Shown: positions 16,271 through 25,561, counted from the stretch's first letter. The stretch: DNA of 64,000 bases from JACWAE01 sp963847595 (GCA_963847595.1 CAWKAJ010000002.1:372001-436000); one strand, 5' to 3'. Program-made: numbers and translations. Notes: generated from the letters alone by a model not told the origin.

Positions 16271-16300
16271 ATTATTCCTGCACAAGAATCCCACCGTCAA
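16271..16300 (-). promoter_or_regulatory. Candidate promoter of the corrinoid operon
   Basis: On the minus strand, TTGACG (16300-16295) is followed 18 bases later by AATAAT (16276-16271), a reasonable sigma-70 match. Transcription would start near 16264, giving a leader of about 200 bases before the B12-protein gene. Confidence 0.5.
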
Positions 16301-16312
16301 GAGGAAATGCTT

Positions 16313-16348
16313 GACTTTTGTTAACTCTTTGTTCGACTTTTGTTAACT
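16313..16348. promoter_or_regulatory. Tandem 14-nt operator repeats, 22-bp period
   Basis: GACTTTTGTTAACT occurs perfectly at 16313-16326 and again at 16335-16348. The 22-bp period puts both on the same face of the helix. They lie just upstream of the -35 box of the corrinoid operon, the position of an activator site, and about 160 bases from the end of the LuxR-type regulator gene. Confidence 0.65.
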
Positions 16349-16507
16349 TTTTATACAACAGGGGAAGTAACTTGACCAAGACCGGTTTGGCATTTTGAGG
16401 TCATTTGTCGGGGAGACCGCCTGTGAATAAGAAAAGTAGCTTCAGCAGAGAGCCAAGTATATATGATATGACTTCATTCGAAATGTGGTAGAAAACATGC
16501 AGTTGTA

Positions 16508-17203
16508 TTAACTGCCAGTGCGGATACGCCCTTGCTCAAGCTTTTGATCCAGCAGTTGAGCCATTTTCTCTACAGAATCAGCTCCGGATGAAGCAAAAGA
16601 CTTCACCATCTCATTAAGTGAGAAAACCTCGCCTACGCTTATCTCTCTTCGTTTTAGTGCCAATACAACTGCCTCGGCTCTATTGCTTGCTACCAACTTG
16701 GTCCATGCCCGATTCAGTAATACTCTTACTGTACCGTTGGTTAGGCAGAGTCTATCGGCTATTTCTCTATTTGTGAGTCCACGGCCAGCAAGAATGAGGA
16801 CGTCTCGTTCGCTTTTCGTTAATATACCATCCTGTCTTCTTTCCGTACAGATAATTTGTTCGTCCTTCTCCGGGAGGTGACCATGGTCCAGCTCCTGGCG
16901 CACAAGTTGCGCTATCCTTCTCAACATATCAGGGCTAAATGAGCAAAATAGTTCTGCCAACTCATCAAGCGAGAAGACCTCCCTAGGGCTTATCGCTCCC
17001 CGCTTCATAGCGGAAACGATGGCTTCGTTCTTATTGTGCGCTTCCAGCTTGATGCATGCATGATGTATTAGCGTCCTCACTCTGTTGACAGACATGCCGA
17101 GACGTTGGGCAATCTCAGCGTTGTTATGGTGCTGGCCATGTAGGGCGCCCAAGATGAGAATGTCTCGTTCCTCTGCAGTCAGAACTGTGCTCTTCGTTTT
17201 CAT
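16508..17203 (-). CDS. Regulator with two tandem LuxR-type HTH modules
   Basis: A 231-residue protein made of two copies of one module of about 115 residues. Each has a LuxR/GerE-type helix-turn-helix (residues about 9-70: LTAEERDILIL...NNAEIAQRLGMSVNRVRTLIHHA; about 125-190: LTKSERDVLILAGRGLTNREIADRLCLTNGTVRVLLNRA) followed by a helical tail with EVFSLDELAELF or EVFSLNEMVKSF. There is no receiver, PAS or ligand domain. Two DNA-binding heads in one chain would suit the two identical operator repeats upstream of the adjacent corrinoid operon, on the same strand. It is probably the local activator or repressor. Confidence 0.8.
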   Translation of the reverse strand: MKTKSTVLTAEERDILILGALHGQHHNNAEIAQRLGMSVNRVRTLIHHACIKLEAHNKNEAIVSAMKRGAISPREVFSLDELAELFCSFSPDMLRRIAQLVRQELDHGHLPEKDEQIICTERRQDGILTKSERDVLILAGRGLTNREIADRLCLTNGTVRVLLNRAWTKLVASNRAEAVVLALKRREISVGEVFSLNEMVKSFASSGADSVEKMAQLLDQKLEQGRIRTGS

Positions 17204-17977
17204 CGGAGTGCTATCCGATAATTAGTGGCGTAATTTGACGAATTTTCGTGGATTACATTTGGTGAAACTTATAGTAGACCGCCGCTAAATTCTTGTCAAG
17301 TTCAGGGGTGGTTTCTGATACCTTGTTCAGAGGGAAAGCATCCAGTGTTTGGACGCTGAGGCGACCCCTTTACCTGGATTTCGACAACTTAACCTGGTCC
17401 TGGCCTCTACTCTTACCACCACGGCAATGCATGAGCGACGACTTAATCAATGGTTAGGTGGTCTATATTCTGAATGTGGGGCGACTCCCTGATCTGTGTT
17501 TCGACATCCTGATTGGATATCTAAGCTACGGTTATGAGGCGGTCCTTTAAGCTGAGGTGAGAAGGTCAGAATGCCATTCCCAAGGCATTGTTCATTTGCG
17601 TGTAGGCGCGGTCTTGGTCGTTATTGCACAAACCGCTGGCTGTTGGCCAGAGGTAACAAAAGCGAGGATTGTGACCTAGTACTATGGCTGGCTGCACAAA
17701 AGTCCGGATGTTTAATAACCGAAATCGAAGATATCTCTTTTTCACCAAAAGATAGAATCTATGTCAAGAGTCTGACTTTGTGACTGTGCAATCCTATCCT
17801 CCACTCTGCTTTGGTACTGGCGAAGCCACTCTAAAAAAGGGATACCACTTCGAATAACATGGGCTATGTCACCACAACGTCCAGCTTACTGGCATGGCTA
17901 GAACCAATATGTTATGCTCTTTAGAAATCTAATTCCGTCTATTTCGGGGCGACTGTTCTCCGACAGAAAGAGGTAGT
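17204..17977. other. Long intergenic region with two copies of a 40-nt motif
   Basis: No gene that I can support. A 70-codon frame at 17571-17783 has a fair ribosome site but no recognisable family. Two related segments, 17358-17397 and 17478-17516, share the pattern GRGGCGACYCC...CTG...TTTCGACA...CTGG-like (core TTTCGACA preceded by GCGAC about 20 bases earlier). A third copy lies inverted at 24936-24976. They may be degenerate ends of a mobile repeat or a regulatory motif. Confidence 0.45.
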
Positions 17978-19429
17978 ATGAGTAATATCAGTCTTAAAGC
18001 GCAGCTAGATAACTTGTTCAATCCCAAGGCAGTGGCCGTAATCGGGGCATCCAATTACTTCGGTAAGTGGGGATACAACGTCCTGAACCGTGTACTAAGT
18101 CATAAGCAAGGGCGAGAGATTTATGCTGTCAACAATAAAGAAGACAAAGTGTTCGGGATGAAAGCTTATAAGAGCGTGGTTGAGGTTCCCGGGCCGGTAG
18201 ATTTTGCTGTGATAACCGTACCGTTTCAGGATGTCCCCGCTGCTGTGGAGGATTGCGTTAGAAAGGGGGTCATGAGCGCTGTCATTATCTCCGGCGGCCT
18301 CGCGGAGACAGGCGAAGAAGGCGCAAGGATACAAGGGCAAACGTTAGAACTCGCCCGTAGAGGAGGTATTCGCTTCATAGGTCCGAACTGCCTGGGTTTC
18401 TGTAATCCCTATGCAAACTTCTGCACTGCGCCTTTCTTGCCACCAATCGAGGCGGGGCCTGTGGCGCTTATCTCTCAGAGCGGGAACTCAGGCCAGGCAA
18501 TACTTGATTACGGGCTGCAAATGGGAGTGGGATTCAGCAAGTTTATCAGCAGCGGAAACGAAGCTGACCTGCATTTCGAGGACTATCTGGAGTATCTGGC
18601 TCAGGACGAGAAGACTGAGATTATCCTAGGCTATGTAGAAGGCCTCAGGGAAGGCAAGCGGTTTCTGGAACTGGCAAAGGAAATAACCAAGAGGAAACGC
18701 ATGGTCATTATGAAGGTGGGACGCACTGATGTCGGGACTAGGGCAGCACGTTCTCACTCTGCTGCTCTGGCGGGATCTGATGAAGTGCTCGATTCTGCGT
18801 TTAAGCAATGCGGTGTGATCAGGGTGGATAAGCTTCATGAAATGGTGGATGTCGCTGTTGCGTTGCTAGGCCAGTCCCTGCCCCGCGGGAAACGGGTGGG
18901 GGTGCTGTCGATGAGCGGCGGCATGGCGGTCATTGCCGCAGACGCCTTGAGAACAGAGGGGTTAGAATTACCCCCATTGTCAGCAGCAACTATGGAGAAA
19001 CTGGAGACTATGATGTCACGGAGGTGGTCGGGCGGGAACCCTGTAGATCCCGCCGGGGACTTCGTCAATTACCAGGCTCTCTGGCCCATGATAGAGGATG
19101 AGAATTTCGACGCCATACTGGTGATTGGTGGTGTGGCGATGACCTCTGGCTTCGCCACGTGGGCACCGGCATCTATGAAACATGCGACTGAAGAAGTAGG
19201 GAAGCAGATGGAGGAGACTGAGCTTGAGTCTATAAAAACGACTATCGACCTTATGGCAAAACACCGTAAACCTGTCCTTTTTGCGGTGGGAGCTGAGCCT
19301 TTTGAAAGTGAGGGTAAGGTCTCTCTGAAGCTGAAGGAAAGTCACCTGAATCTCTACCCCGATCCGGAAGAGGCGGCTAAAGTACTTGCCCATTTAGTTG
19401 GATACAGCGAATACCTTGGGGCAAGTTAG
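17978..19429 (+). CDS. Acyl-CoA synthetase (ADP-forming), alpha-type half
   Basis: A 483-residue CoA-binding protein of the acetate/acyl-CoA synthetase (ADP-forming) family, related to succinyl-CoA ligase alpha. It interconverts acyl-CoA and acid while making ATP, through a phosphohistidine. Seen: the CoA-binding Rossmann start (PKAVAVIGASNYFGKWGYNVL), FIGPNCLGFCNP, LISQSGNSGQAILDY with FISSGNEADLHFEDYL, the active-site His in RSHSAALAGSDEV (about residue 262), and the third flavodoxin-like domain (GVLSMSGGMAVIAADAL). The ATP-grasp beta domain is absent and not encoded nearby, so a separate beta subunit is needed. The gene is monocistronic, with an AAGAGGT ribosome site. Confidence 0.87.
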   Translation: MSNISLKAQLDNLFNPKAVAVIGASNYFGKWGYNVLNRVLSHKQGREIYAVNNKEDKVFGMKAYKSVVEVPGPVDFAVITVPFQDVPAAVEDCVRKGVMSAVIISGGLAETGEEGARIQGQTLELARRGGIRFIGPNCLGFCNPYANFCTAPFLPPIEAGPVALISQSGNSGQAILDYGLQMGVGFSKFISSGNEADLHFEDYLEYLAQDEKTEIILGYVEGLREGKRFLELAKEITKRKRMVIMKVGRTDVGTRAARSHSAALAGSDEVLDSAFKQCGVIRVDKLHEMVDVAVALLGQSLPRGKRVGVLSMSGGMAVIAADALRTEGLELPPLSAATMEKLETMMSRRWSGGNPVDPAGDFVNYQALWPMIEDENFDAILVIGGVAMTSGFATWAPASMKHATEEVGKQMEETELESIKTTIDLMAKHRKPVLFAVGAEPFESEGKVSLKLKESHLNLYPDPEEAAKVLAHLVGYSEYLGAS

Positions 19430-19906
19430 CGAGTACGAAAAGACGGTGAACATTTCGCTGTGTTGTGCACCGATGCCGTTCAGTAGCCAAACAGGCTTAA
19501 CAAAATGAGTGATTGTTACCGTTGGTTCTATCTACGTCTTTTTGTGTACAAAATCTGCTCTCAGCAAATAGCCCACGCTGGAGCTTTGGCTCCAGGCCAT
19601 CTCTGTTCGCCTCCTTTCTCTTTCAACGTTTACGGTACTATTTTCCCATCAATAACCACCAAAATAACCATTGTCCATTTGGCGTAGTTGCGCTACTCTC
19701 TCAGTGTAATCGTCGCGTACTTATACGCTTATCGCCATAGGGATTGAACTATGAGGCAAAGTGTAACAGGGGATGCCACGCTGGAAAGGGTGCTCACTGT
19801 TTCTTGGGAGAATCCAGTCGCGAATTACGGATTGGTGCTGCGGAGGATCAAGCCGTTCTCTCCCGAAGCACAGACAAGCTATTAAGGGTGAGTGAGGAGG
19901 TCATAC
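19430..19906. other. Leader region before the sensor kinase, with a hairpin
   Basis: No gene that I can support. A perfect 7-bp hairpin (CTGGAGC-TTTG-GCTCCAG, 19578-19595) may end the acyl-CoA synthetase transcript, though there is no T-run. AGGAGG at 19895-19900 is the ribosome site for the kinase. Confidence 0.45.
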
Positions 19907-22210
19907 TTGCGGGGAAAAGCAAGCCAATTACGGAGTAAGCCTCGCCCGGCAGATCATATCACAAGCCAGCCAGACTGGAGGGAAGAGGCAGTTCAAGAAG
20001 CCAAGACACGCTACAAGGCCATCTTTGACAACCCTCTGGAGATGGTCTACGTCAACGATGAGCAAGGGCTCCTCTTGGACGCCAACGATTACGCTTTGGA
20101 GCGGCTAGGATATACTCGGGATGATCTTGGGAAGGTCAGGTTTCAGGACATAGTCCATCCAGAGGACCTTCCGGCAGCATTACAAACCATGACCGATATC
20201 TCAGCCAGTGGCTTCATGAAACGTCCTGTTGAGCTTCGCGTCATTACCAAATCTGGAGCGGTAATTTGGATTGAGACGTTCGGTATCACTCTGGAGCAAG
20301 GCGTTGACCGCTTTCTAGTTCTGGCTATTGCCCACGACATCAGCGACAGGAAATTGGCCGAGCAGGCGCTGCGGCAAAGAGAGCAAGACTATTCACTACT
20401 GTTGGAGAGCACACAAGATTGCATCATCGTGTTCGATGCTGAAACGTTGAAGGTCATCTTCGGTAACCGGCGTGCCGACCTGATGTTTGGATTCAATCCG
20501 ATTTTGCATGATGGGATCGGGGTGAACTTACTGGATTTTGTGCACCCCGACGACAAAGAGGTGGTTCTGAAAGGCCTCGCCGAAGACCTGTACACCAGTG
20601 AGCGGCGCAGAAGATTCGAGGTTCGGGCGAGGACGAAAGACGGTAAAGAGATGTGGGTAAGCGCCCTTGCCACAAGGATCGAATTCCAGGGAAGGGTTGC
20701 GGTTCTGCTTTCATTGAAAGACATCACCGAGACCAAGCAGACGCAGGAAGCGCTAGGACAGTCGGAGGAGCTATACGCAGCCATGGCCAACTGCTCAGAG
20801 GTTGGCATTTATATTGTGCAAGATAGAAAGTTTGTGTTTGTAAACCCACAGTTTCAGAAGGACACAGGGTTTTCGGCTGATCAATTGCTAGGTACAGACT
20901 CACTGCGGATTGTCTATCCTGACGACAGAGAGACAGTCAGGGAAAACGCGGCCAAGATGCTGAAGGGCGAGATTACCTCTCCGTACGAGTACAGGGCTGT
21001 CGACAGAAGTGGAGGAACTAGAGTAGTTGTGGAAAGGGTTGCCTCTATTCGATACGGGGGAAAACCGGCAGCTATGGGGTGCTACATGGACATCACCCAG
21101 CGCAAGCTAGCGGAGCAGGCGTTGCGGGAATCGGAAGAGCACTACTCGGCATTGGTCAGAAACCTAACCGATGCAGTGTTCAAGTTCAAGGGAGGGGTAA
21201 TTTCTTGGTGCAATGACAGGGTCGAGGAGATATACGGTTACCCGAAGGCTGAGCTGCTCGGCAAGAATGCAAGTTTCTTCTACCCGGGCGACGTCAGTGC
21301 ACGCGAATTCACTACAGCGATGTCCGCAGCTATAAGAGAACGAGGGTTTCTCCGTGGCACAGCGAAGTTCAAGAGAAAGGACGGAAGCCTGGTAGACATC
21401 GAATATTCTCTCTCGCAGATACCCGGCAAAGAGCCACTTGAGCTAATCGCGATCGCCAGAGATATCACCGAGCGCAGGAATGCTGAGGTGAAGCTGAGCC
21501 AGACTATGGCTGAATTGACCCGTTCTAATAGCGAGCTGGAGCAATTCGCTTACGTGGCATCGCATGACCTGCAAGAACCGCTGCGCATGGTATCAAGTTA
21601 CACACAATTGCTGGGGCGCCGCTACAAAGGCAAGCTCGATGCCGATGCAGACGAGTTTATTGGCTACGCTGTTGATGGCGCCACTAGAATGCAGCGCCTT
21701 ATAAATGACCTGTTAGCTTATTCTCGGGTGGGCACCCGAGGTAAACCCTTTGAACCCACCAATTGCGAAGATGTCTTCAGCCAGGCAGTCGCTAATCTGC
21801 GGGCGGCGATTGAAGAAAATGGGGCAGTGGTTACCCATGACCACTTGCCCACCGTCATGGCTGATTCCGTACAAATTGTTCAGCTATTTCAGAATCTGAT
21901 TGGCAACGCCATAAAGTTTCACGGCGATAAGCATCCGGAAGTGCATGTAGCGGCGAGGCAGAATGATACCGAGTGGTTCTTTTCGGTCAGGGACAACGGC
22001 ATTGGCATAGACCCTGAGCACTTCGAGCGCATCTTTGTCATATTCCAACGCCTGCACGGTAGAGGAGAATATCCTGGCACGGGCATCGGCCTGGCGGTAT
22101 GCAAGAGGATTGTGGAACGTCACAAGGGACGAATCTGGGTCGAGTCGAACGTTGGAAAGGGCTCCACGTTTTACTTCACAATCCCTGTTGTAGGAGATAA
22201 AGAGACATGA
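19907..22210 (+). CDS. Four-PAS sensor histidine kinase
   Basis: A soluble kinase of about 767 residues with no membrane segment, so it senses a cytoplasmic signal. I chose TTG at 19907 because AGGAGG lies 6 bases upstream; an in-frame GTG at 19892 would overlap that site. Domains in order: four PAS/PAC units (about 35-150, 160-280, 285-400, 405-525), the HisKA helix with phospho-acceptor His in YVASHDLQEPLRMVSSY, and HATPase_c with LIGNAIKFH (N box), VRDNGIGIDPEHFERIF (G1) and GTGIGLAVCKRIVERH (G2). The Asp-Leu-Gln-Glu-Pro version of the H box is typical of phytochrome-like kinases. The stop overlaps the next start (ATGA), so its direct partner is the Rcp1-like regulator. Confidence 0.9.
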   Translation: MRGKASQLRSKPRPADHITSQPDWREEAVQEAKTRYKAIFDNPLEMVYVNDEQGLLLDANDYALERLGYTRDDLGKVRFQDIVHPEDLPAALQTMTDISASGFMKRPVELRVITKSGAVIWIETFGITLEQGVDRFLVLAIAHDISDRKLAEQALRQREQDYSLLLESTQDCIIVFDAETLKVIFGNRRADLMFGFNPILHDGIGVNLLDFVHPDDKEVVLKGLAEDLYTSERRRRFEVRARTKDGKEMWVSALATRIEFQGRVAVLLSLKDITETKQTQEALGQSEELYAAMANCSEVGIYIVQDRKFVFVNPQFQKDTGFSADQLLGTDSLRIVYPDDRETVRENAAKMLKGEITSPYEYRAVDRSGGTRVVVERVASIRYGGKPAAMGCYMDITQRKLAEQALRESEEHYSALVRNLTDAVFKFKGGVISWCNDRVEEIYGYPKAELLGKNASFFYPGDVSAREFTTAMSAAIRERGFLRGTAKFKRKDGSLVDIEYSLSQIPGKEPLELIAIARDITERRNAEVKLSQTMAELTRSNSELEQFAYVASHDLQEPLRMVSSYTQLLGRRYKGKLDADADEFIGYAVDGATRMQRLINDLLAYSRVGTRGKPFEPTNCEDVFSQAVANLRAAIEENGAVVTHDHLPTVMADSVQIVQLFQNLIGNAIKFHGDKHPEVHVAARQNDTEWFFSVRDNGIGIDPEHFERIFVIFQRLHGRGEYPGTGIGLAVCKRIVERHKGRIWVESNVGKGSTFYFTIPVVGDKET

Positions 22211-22671
22211 ACACTACGGAGTTCGGTAGGCCAGCGGAAATTTTGTTGGTTGAAGACAATCCTGGCGATGTGCGCCTGACTATGGAGGCCTTTCGCGAGG
22301 TCAAAGTGTGCAATAGGATACACACAGTCTCCGATGGTGTGGAGGCTATGGCTTTTTTGCATCGAGATGGTGGTTACGTCAACGCGCCTTGCCCGGACCT
22401 GGTCCTGCTCGATCTGAACCTCCCCAAGAAAGATGGCCGCGCAGTTCTTGCAGCGATTAAGGCTGACAAAAATATGAAACATATCCCTGTAGTGGTTCTG
22501 ACTACCTCGAGGGCCGAGGAGGACGTTATCAAGAGCTACGAGCTTCAGGCGAACTGCTATGTCACGAAGCCCGTTGACCTGGATCAGTTTCTGACGGCGG
22601 TAAAGGCGATAGGCGATTTCTGGCTCGGCGCGGTAAAGCTGCCGGGGAGTGAGTGCAGTGGACAGTGGTAA
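22207..22671 (+). CDS. Rcp1-like single-domain response regulator
   Basis: A 154-residue CheY-like receiver of the Rcp1 type, without an output domain. Seen: the acidic pocket LLVEDNPGD (Glu16, Asp17), phospho-acceptor Asp69 in LVLLDLNLPKKDG, the Thr of VVLTTSRAEED, and the Lys of CYVTKPVDLDQF. Receivers of this group pass phosphate on in relays rather than binding DNA. It is translationally coupled to the upstream kinase and overlaps the start of the downstream receiver-kinase gene, giving a complete three-gene relay. Confidence 0.9.
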   Translation: MNTTEFGRPAEILLVEDNPGDVRLTMEAFREVKVCNRIHTVSDGVEAMAFLHRDGGYVNAPCPDLVLLDLNLPKKDGRAVLAAIKADKNMKHIPVVVLTTSRAEEDVIKSYELQANCYVTKPVDLDQFLTAVKAIGDFWLGAVKLPGSECSGQW

Positions 22672-24595
22672 AACCAGGGTCTTTTTGATCGAGGACAATC
22701 CTGGAGATGCACGGCTGATACGGGACTTGCTCGCCGAAGCGGGGAACTCCCTGTTCGATCTAGGTCATGCCGACTGTCTCTCGATAGGGCTGAAGCGTCT
22801 TGCCGAGGGGGGCATCGATGTGCTCTTATTGGACCTTTCGCTTCCTGACAGCCAGGGTCTTGACAGTGTAAGCAAGGTGATCGCCAAAGCACCAAAAGTG
22901 CCCATCGTGGTAGTGAGCGGTCTTGAGGATGAGTTGGTTGCGATAAAGGCCGTGCAGGAGGGTGCCCAGGACTATCTGGTCAAGGGTAGCGTGGATGCCA
23001 AGCTCTTGGCGCGGTCGTTACGCTATGCTATCGAGCGGCAGCACCTTCGAGAAGCATTGAGTGAGAGCGAATCACATTACCGGCTGCTCGCCGACAACGC
23101 TGCGGATGTCATCTGGACAGCTAATAGGAAAGGGCAGATAACCTTTGTCAGCCCGTCTATGAAGCGCCTGCTGGGCTATACGGCTGAGGAGACCATGAAG
23201 CTGACGCTGAAGGATATTTTAACCCCCGATTCCGCTGAGCAAGCTCGCAAAGCAATTCTGGATCAAATCGAGATTAGGACTCCGGGATCACAATATCCGC
23301 CTCTGGTGCTAACTCTGGAACATGTGCGTAAAGACGGCTCTACTCTCTGGGCAGAGGTCATGATGTCGTTTCTGTGGGATGAAGATGGAAAGCTTAGTGA
23401 GGTTTTGGGAGTTACCCGTGACATCACGCAGCGCGAGAAGGCTGAGGAAACGCTGCGCCAAAGAGAGCAAGACTATCTAATCTTGTTGGAGAGCACGCAT
23501 GACAGCATCCTCGTTGTCGATGCCGAGAGGCTGAACGTCGTCTTTGGTAACCGGCGTGCTGCGCTGATGTTTGGATTCGATCCTGTACTTCACGATGTAG
23601 TCGGGGTGAACCTGCTTGATTTTGTCCACCCTGAGGACAGAGAGATAGCTATAAAGGGGTTTGTAGAAGACGTATATCAGCGAGAGCGGCGACAGAGATA
23701 CGATGTTAGAGCAAAGACGAAGGACGGCAGAGAGATATGGGTAAGCGCCCTTGCCACAAGGATTGAATTTCAAGGAAGAGTTGCGGTTTTGCTTTCATTG
23801 AGAGACGTCACTAAGGACAGGCGAATTGAGGAAGAGAAACAAAGGCTGGAGGAGGAGCTCCTCCTTGCTGGCCGGTTAGCGGCAATCGGCGAACTGGCAG
23901 CAGGGGTTGCGCACGAGTTGAACAACCCGCTTGCCGCGATCCAGGGGTTCGCTCAGCTTCTAACAAAAAGCAATGACCTAAATGAGGCCACAAAGAAAGA
24001 CCTTGACACTATATATAGAGAGGCTCAGCGCGCTGTCAGAATCACCCAGAACTTGATTTCCTTTGCCCGAAGGCATAAGCCGGAGAAGCAGTTGATTTCG
24101 ATCAACGAGGCTCTTGAGAAAACCCTGGAGCTGCGCGCTCATGAAATGAAGGCCAACAACATAGAACTATCGGTGCAATTGCAACCCGACCTTCCCCTGA
24201 CCATAGCCGACTTCTATCAGGTACAGCAGGTATTTATGAATATTATCATTAATGCAGAACAGGCTATGGTTGAAGCACATGGCAAAGGCAAGTTTGTGAT
24301 CAAGACGAGAACAGTAGGTAATAGTATCCAGATAACTTTTACAGACGATGGGCCAGGCATTTCTGAAGAGAACCTGGATAGGATATTTAACCCATTCTTC
24401 ACTACTAAGGGGGTAGGGAAAGGCACGGGGCTGGGCCTGAGCATATGCCATGGTATTGTCCAGACACACGGTGGCCGTATATATGCCAAGAGCAAGCTGG
24501 GCAAAGGTGCCACTTTTGTGGTGGAAATACCTATTATATTCGAGGGTCAAGCCGTTGCTGAGCGGGCTGACCTGGTTCACGTAAAGGATGTCTGA
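22649..24595 (+). CDS. Receiver-PAS-PAS hybrid histidine kinase
   Basis: A 648-residue soluble protein. It has an N-terminal receiver (acidic FLIEDNPGD, phospho-acceptor Asp62 in LLLDLSLPDSQG), two PAS units (about 138-265 and 270-385), a HisKA with His in AAGVAHELNNPLAAIQGFAQ, and HATPase_c with IINAEQAM, FTDDGPGISEENLDRIF and GKGTGLGLSICHGIV. The second PAS is nearly the same as the second PAS of the upstream kinase (shared GVNLLDFVHP and EIWVSALATRIEFQGRVAVL), a clear domain duplication. The start is GTG, overlapping the previous gene by 23 bases; GTG at 22658 is an alternative. It probably receives phosphate from the first kinase. The output is unknown. Confidence 0.9.
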   Translation: MSAVDSGKTRVFLIEDNPGDARLIRDLLAEAGNSLFDLGHADCLSIGLKRLAEGGIDVLLLDLSLPDSQGLDSVSKVIAKAPKVPIVVVSGLEDELVAIKAVQEGAQDYLVKGSVDAKLLARSLRYAIERQHLREALSESESHYRLLADNAADVIWTANRKGQITFVSPSMKRLLGYTAEETMKLTLKDILTPDSAEQARKAILDQIEIRTPGSQYPPLVLTLEHVRKDGSTLWAEVMMSFLWDEDGKLSEVLGVTRDITQREKAEETLRQREQDYLILLESTHDSILVVDAERLNVVFGNRRAALMFGFDPVLHDVVGVNLLDFVHPEDREIAIKGFVEDVYQRERRQRYDVRAKTKDGREIWVSALATRIEFQGRVAVLLSLRDVTKDRRIEEEKQRLEEELLLAGRLAAIGELAAGVAHELNNPLAAIQGFAQLLTKSNDLNEATKKDLDTIYREAQRAVRITQNLISFARRHKPEKQLISINEALEKTLELRAHEMKANNIELSVQLQPDLPLTIADFYQVQQVFMNIIINAEQAMVEAHGKGKFVIKTRTVGNSIQITFTDDGPGISEENLDRIFNPFFTTKGVGKGTGLGLSICHGIVQTHGGRIYAKSKLGKGATFVVEIPIIFEGQAVAERADLVHVKDV

Positions 24596-25231
24596 AATCG
24601 CCGAAGCTAACTGTTCATATTGAAGGAAAGATTCTGCTAGCATTTAGCCCGCGAACTCAGCAGCACGACGTAGTACTAGACAGACCAGAAATGGTGGTAG
24701 CACACTCGATTTCAGCTTCGAAAACTGACTGGTTAGCGCAGAAAAACACAAGGCAGTACACATACCTACGCACTTAGAATCCGTTGCACCCCCAGACCAA
24801 GCCTCTTTAGTAGACCTCACACTCCAAGCTACCGTATAAATGTCCCACATCCCTTAATCTTCTAATACCTGCTTACACGACATTGCGGTTTGTCCAATCC
24901 CCAAGGTTAGTGCGCTTAAAACCGAGCCCCTTTCGCTAAGTCAGGGTGTCGAAATATGGATTAGAGTGTCGTCGCAGATTTGAAAGACCGACCTCCTTAC
25001 TTCTGATCAGAGTTTTGCCAATCTGGAGCCGGAAGCAACTGAAAAGCGGGAGCTAGCCCAAAAGTGTCTATCCACCTTTGTAAGTGGTACCATTTCCGAG
25101 GGTAGGTCACTAATGGGAGCTCGCAAAAGCCAAGCAAGGGACTATTCTCCTATTGCGGTTTGTACCATCTGTCTATTTACCTCTGGTGTGCAGGAACATA
25201 TCCTATGGTTAGAGACTAGGACTTCTCTCGT
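24596..25231. other. Intergenic region with an inverted copy of the 40-nt motif
   Basis: I see no gene. 24936-24976, read on the minus strand, repeats the motif found at 17358 and 17478 (core TTTCGACACCCTGA). Nothing else is recognisable. Confidence 0.5.
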
Positions 25232-25561
25232 ATGGGAGGCAACGTGGCTATTCCGAGGTTAGGCAGCTGTCCCAAATGCAAAGGCCAATTATTGCTGGAG
25301 AAAGACAATTATGGCTTGTACCAGCAATGCCTGCAATGTGGCTACCTTCATGATCTACAGACATTCCCAGTGCTTGATAGTGCTGAGATCGAAGACGAAA
25401 AGGAATTGGTAGGTTCCTGCCGTGTACCCGTAAATAAGGGTATGCGTGACGTATCGCAGAACACGCCTCCTTTATTTGAGCCGTCTCGTAGCCCAGCGAT
25501 AGCAAACCCACTTGATTTCCAGCTCATTCTGGATGCTCTGCACAAAAGACACCAAGGCTAA
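25232..25561 (+). CDS. Small zinc-ribbon protein
   Basis: A 109-residue protein with one zinc ribbon near the N-terminus (GSCPKCKGQLLLEKDNYGLY, then CLQCGYLHDL: two Cys-x2-Cys knuckles 17 residues apart) and a low-complexity acidic/polar tail. In-frame GTG at 25244, 4 bases after GGGAGG, is a good alternative start. Function unknown; such proteins are often nucleic-acid-binding or adaptor proteins. It stands alone between long non-coding stretches. Confidence 0.5.
   Translation: MGGNVAIPRLGSCPKCKGQLLLEKDNYGLYQQCLQCGYLHDLQTFPVLDSAEIEDEKELVGSCRVPVNKGMRDVSQNTPPLFEPSRSPAIANPLDFQLILDALHKRHQG

Noticed and set aside
19505..19740. Short overlapping frames upstream of the sensor kinase
   Set aside because: No ribosome sites, no hydrophobic or family pattern, and several mutually overlapping frames of similar length.
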